NCBI RefSeq assembly: GCF_902859745.1
Contig: NZ_CADIJW010000037.1
Span: 1-59,296 of the forward strand
Direction: 5' to 3'
Source of the DNA: Achromobacter dolens
Lineage (GTDB): Bacteria; Pseudomonadota; Gammaproteobacteria; Burkholderiales; Burkholderiaceae_B
DNA length: 59,296 bases
Every line of letters begins with the position of its first letter. Position 1 is the stretch's first letter. A program made the position numbers and the translations under genes. Below are positions 55,676-59,296 of the stretch, one piece after another. The notes below the pieces were generated by a model, which saw only the letters and a list, made by a program, of their open reading frames with translations, had not been told where the DNA came from and ran no database searches.

Positions 55676-56572
55676 ATGAACACTGAAATCAACACTGCTG
55701 TCGCCATCGTGGGACCCGGTGCGATCGGCACCACGGTCGCGGCGATGCTGCATGAGATCGACTGCACGCCCTTGCTGTGTGGACGGACTCCCCGCGATCA
55801 CCTGACGCTGCTGGAAGACGGCCGCACCATCAGCGTCCCCGGCCCGGTTCGCACGAGCCCGAAGCAGATCACTCGCCCGGCTGATCTTGTGTTTCTGGCA
55901 GTCAAGGCCACGCAGATCGAGGCGGCCGCAGACTGGCTTGCCGCGCTGGTCGGGCCGCAAACCGTGGTGTGCGTCTTGCAGAACGGTATCGAACAGGTGG
56001 AGAGGGTTCGCTCACACGTGCCAAGCGGGCACATCGTTCCCGCTGTCGTGTGGTTTCCGGCCCAGGCGCAATCCGATGGCTCGGTCCGCCTGCGCGGCGA
56101 GGCACGCCTGACTCTGCCAGACACGGCTGCCGCGCGTGTCGTGGCGCGGGCACTGCAAGGCACGCGGTGCGCCGTGGACTTGGCGGAAAACTTCAGCGCG
56201 CTCGCCTGGCGCAAGCTGTTGCAGAACGCGGTGGCGGGCCTCATGGCGCTCACGCATCGTCGCTCGGGCATGTTCAGCCGCGCCGACATTGCCGGGCTGG
56301 CGTTGACCTATTTACGCGAATGCCTGGCCGTGGCACGCGCAGAGGGCATTGAACTCGGCGAGGAAGTATCGCAAGAGATCCTAGGCAAATTCCAGTTGGC
56401 CCCTGCCGACATGGGCACCTCCATCCTCACTGACCGGGAAGCAGGCCGGCCACTGGAATGGGATATCCGCAACGGCATCATCGCGCGTCGCGGCCGGGTT
56501 CATGGCGTTCCGACGCCGATCAGCGACATCCTGGTGCCGCTGCTCGCGGCCGCGAGCGACGGCCCAGGCTGA
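55676..56572 (+). CDS. 2-dehydropantoate 2-reductase-like protein (ApbA/PanE family)
   Basis: The 298-residue protein has the NADPH-binding fold VAIVGPGAIGTTVAAML at the N-terminus and the conserved middle motif LQNGIEQVERV, then LAWRKLLQNAVAGLMALTHR with the catalytic-Lys region, and GHIVPAVVWFPA. PanE makes pantoate, but many family members reduce other 2-keto acids. The start at 55676 follows AAAGGAATC. It is regulated with or by the divergent RpiR gene. Whether it is the pantothenate enzyme here is uncertain, given the accessory context. Confidence 0.88.
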   Translation: MNTEINTAVAIVGPGAIGTTVAAMLHEIDCTPLLCGRTPRDHLTLLEDGRTISVPGPVRTSPKQITRPADLVFLAVKATQIEAAADWLAALVGPQTVVCVLQNGIEQVERVRSHVPSGHIVPAVVWFPAQAQSDGSVRLRGEARLTLPDTAAARVVARALQGTRCAVDLAENFSALAWRKLLQNAVAGLMALTHRRSGMFSRADIAGLALTYLRECLAVARAEGIELGEEVSQEILGKFQLAPADMGTSILTDREAGRPLEWDIRNGIIARRGRVHGVPTPISDILVPLLAAASDGPG

Positions 56573-56583
56573 CGTTACCGCCC

Positions 56584-56700
56584 ATGCTCTCGCTATCGCT
56601 CGGTTTCCTCCTCGCTCTTGGCGCAGGCGTCTTCTTTGCCCAGCATGGCGATCGCCTCTCTGTTCGGCAGTATCGAACGAGTGATCCCCTGGCGGCATGA
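56584..56700 (+). CDS. Possible 38-residue single-helix membrane peptide
   Basis: An ATG at 56584 opens 38 codons with one strong hydrophobic segment, LSLSLGFLLALGAGVFFAQHG, then a short polar tail. It begins 11 bp after the reductase stop. There is no clear ribosome site and no recognisable family, so it may be a small translated peptide, a remnant of a larger gene, or chance. Confidence 0.25.
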   Translation: MLSLSLGFLLALGAGVFFAQHGDRLSVRQYRTSDPLAA

Positions 56701-56785
56701 AATTTGTTGGCGACCGGTGCCTGCCTGCCCGCTGACCGGCGTTTTCTCAGCCGCGTCAGGCGCGCGATGACAGCGTCATCGTGAA

Positions 56786-56817
56786 ACAAAAAAAAGCCGC
56801 TCCCCGGGGAGCGGCTT
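56786..56817 (-). terminator. Rho-independent terminator of purF
   Basis: AAGCCGCTCCCC/GGGGAGCGGCTT (56794-56817) is a perfect 24-bp palindrome. On the minus strand it is followed by a run of T (plus-strand A-tract 56788-56795). It lies 20 bp after the purF stop and ends the cvpA-purF transcript. Confidence 0.9.
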
Positions 56818-56837
56818 TGGCATGGAGCGCGTCGAAC

Positions 56838-58358
<1,521 letters not shown>

Positions 58359-58388
58359 GGTGAGATTTCCTGGTTGATGTGAAGCTAA

Positions 58389-58877
58389 TCAATACGGCAG
58401 CCATGTCGCCAGGGACGGCGGCAGCCACGTCTTGATATGTTTGATGGCCTCGATGGCCGAATGCGAAAACATGGCGTCCTGCCACCACGGCTCCTGCGGC
58501 AACGGCGTATAGCCGGCGGCGGCGACCAGCGCCAGCACGATGAGCAGCCCCCGGGCCAGTCCGAACATGCCGCCCAGGCCGTGATCGGCCGGGCTCAGCC
58601 CGGTGCTGCGGATCAAGGCGGCAAGCGTCATGTTGACCAACCCCACGCCGAGCAGCACGATAATGAAGACCACCGCGTACGAGACACCCATGCGCAGCAG
58701 CGTTGTTTCGATATAGGGCTCCAGCCAGGTATAGACCGTGGGCCCCCACCAGATCGCGGCCACGAAGGCCAGCAGATACGCGACCAGCGACAGCACTTCC
58801 TTGAGCAGGCCGCGCACCAGGCCCAGCACACCCGATACCACCAGGATGGCCAGCACGACGAAGTCGAAGCCGGTCAC
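58389..58877 (-). CDS. cvpA: CvpA-family membrane protein
   Basis: The 162-residue protein has four hydrophobic segments (FVVLAILVVSGVLGLVRGLL, then SLVAYLLAFVAAIWW and two more). CvpA is linked to colicin V production and to envelope stress in other bacteria. The start is GTG at 58877, whose G is shared with the TAG stop of the upstream SPOR gene, so translation is coupled. It is the standard neighbour of purF. Confidence 0.94.
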   Translation of the reverse strand: MTGFDFVVLAILVVSGVLGLVRGLLKEVLSLVAYLLAFVAAIWWGPTVYTWLEPYIETTLLRMGVSYAVVFIIVLLGVGLVNMTLAALIRSTGLSPADHGLGGMFGLARGLLIVLALVAAAGYTPLPQEPWWQDAMFSHSAIEAIKHIKTWLPPSLATWLPY

Positions 58878-59296
58878 TACTGGGCGGCGATGAAACCGTT
58901 GTCATAGCCCAGGGTGCGCAACCGCGCCTGGGCCGCCTGGGCCGCCTCGCGCGAGGGGAACGGCCCCACCCGCAGACGGTACTGCTGCTTGCCCCCGATG
59001 GAAGCCTGCTCGACGAACGCGTTGGTGACGCCCGCCTGATGCAGCTTGCTGCGCCGCGACTGGGCGTCCTCGGACGTCGTGTAGGCGGCGATCTGCAGCA
59101 CGAAATTGCCCTTGGCGGCCTGCGGCTTGGGCGCCGGCGTCGCGGCGGGCGCGGAACGGCCTTCGAGCAACGCCAGGGCGCGGGCGCCGTCGTCCGAGCG
59201 GGTCTCGGGCTTGGGCGTGGCCGGCTTCGGCTCGGGCTTGGGTTCGGGCTTGGGCGGCGGGGTGCGCGGCGGCGTGGCGGTCGCGGGCGGCGTGGC
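58877..59296 (-). CDS. SPOR-domain protein (DedD-like), N-terminus beyond the window
   Basis: Only the C-terminal 139 residues lie in the window, and the frame stays open to the end. A Pro/Lys/Glu-rich linker (TPPPKPEPKPEPKPATPKPE) leads into a SPOR domain with FVLQIAAYTTSEDAQSRRSK and QYRLRVGPFPSREAAQAAQ. SPOR domains bind denuded peptidoglycan at the division site. The position next to cvpA-purF fits dedD of the usual folC-dedD-cvpA-purF set. The membrane anchor should lie upstream, outside the window. Confidence 0.9.
   Translation of the reverse strand, partial: ATPPATATPPRTPPPKPEPKPEPKPATPKPETRSDDGARALALLEGRSAPAATPAPKPQAAKGNFVLQIAAYTTSEDAQSRRSKLHQAGVTNAFVEQASIGGKQQYRLRVGPFPSREAAQAAQARLRTLGYDNGFIAAQ

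Noticed and set aside
47990-56780. Insertion sequence, phage or integrative element at the accessory block
   Set aside because: No transposase, integrase, terminal repeat or attachment-site duplication is visible in the block or at its ends.

Overview
The window looks like a chromosomal segment of a high-GC betaproteobacterium, most likely an Alcaligenaceae member close to Bordetella or Achromobacter. The reasons are very GC-rich third codon positions, a Bug-type periplasmic substrate-binding protein, and a long conserved run of housekeeping genes in the order rpsB-tsf-pyrH-frr-uppS-cdsA-dxr-rseP-bamA-skp-lpxD-fabZ-lpxA-lpxB-rnhB-trmH, with ppsR/ppsA next to it. This placement comes from gene content and family knowledge, not from a database search. 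I see no rRNA, tRNA, CRISPR array, insertion sequence or phage gene.

Layout. 1-12.9 kb is a catabolic and accessory stretch: the end of a major-facilitator gene, an IclR regulator divergent from a GMC oxidoreductase plus an MHS-type transporter, an aldo/keto reductase, a serine hydrolase divergent from a Bug binding protein, a TetR regulator, two small exported proteins, a small membrane protein, a DUF523 protein, a VIT-family membrane protein and a thioesterase. 11.9-15.2 kb is a valine-degradation operon: acyl-CoA dehydrogenase, 3-hydroxyisobutyryl-CoA hydrolase, 3-hydroxyisobutyrate dehydrogenase. 15.4-16.8 kb is the conserved rnfH-ratA / smpB divergent pair. 16.8-21.4 kb holds a membrane diguanylate cyclase, a stomatin/NfeD pair, a class I glutamine amidotransferase and an AraC-MGMT fusion. 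21.5-25 kb is ppsA with divergent ppsR.

25-41.3 kb is one large minus-strand block for translation (rpsB, tsf, frr), UMP kinase, isoprenoid, undecaprenyl and phospholipid precursors (dxr, uppS, cdsA), envelope assembly (rseP, bamA, skp) and lipid A synthesis (lpxD, fabZ, lpxA, lpxB), ending with rnhB and an rRNA/tRNA methyltransferase. Across an 821-bp non-coding gap, map and glnD run the other way, followed by marC, dsbB, a nucleotidyltransferase-like gene and a YgjP-type metalloprotease.

48-56.7 kb is an accessory block: a four-gene aromatic-acid/fusaric-acid type efflux operon (FUSC, DUF1656, HlyD, outer-membrane factor) with a LysR regulator, then an EamA transporter plus RpiR regulator divergent from a ketopantoate-reductase-like gene. 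The window closes with purF, cvpA and the end of a SPOR-domain gene, part of the usual folC-dedD-cvpA-purF group.

No wholly new multi-gene system is evident. The best leads are regulatory DNA: stem-loops in the rpsB leader and in the rpsB-tsf spacer, paired GTAAT/ATTAC palindromes at the RpiR/reductase divergent promoter, a perfect LysR-type T-N11-A box, an inverted repeat in the efflux promoter, and three ACGT tetramers at 6-bp spacing before the valine operon. The RpiR-EamA-reductase trio is the most plausible uncharacterised functional unit.
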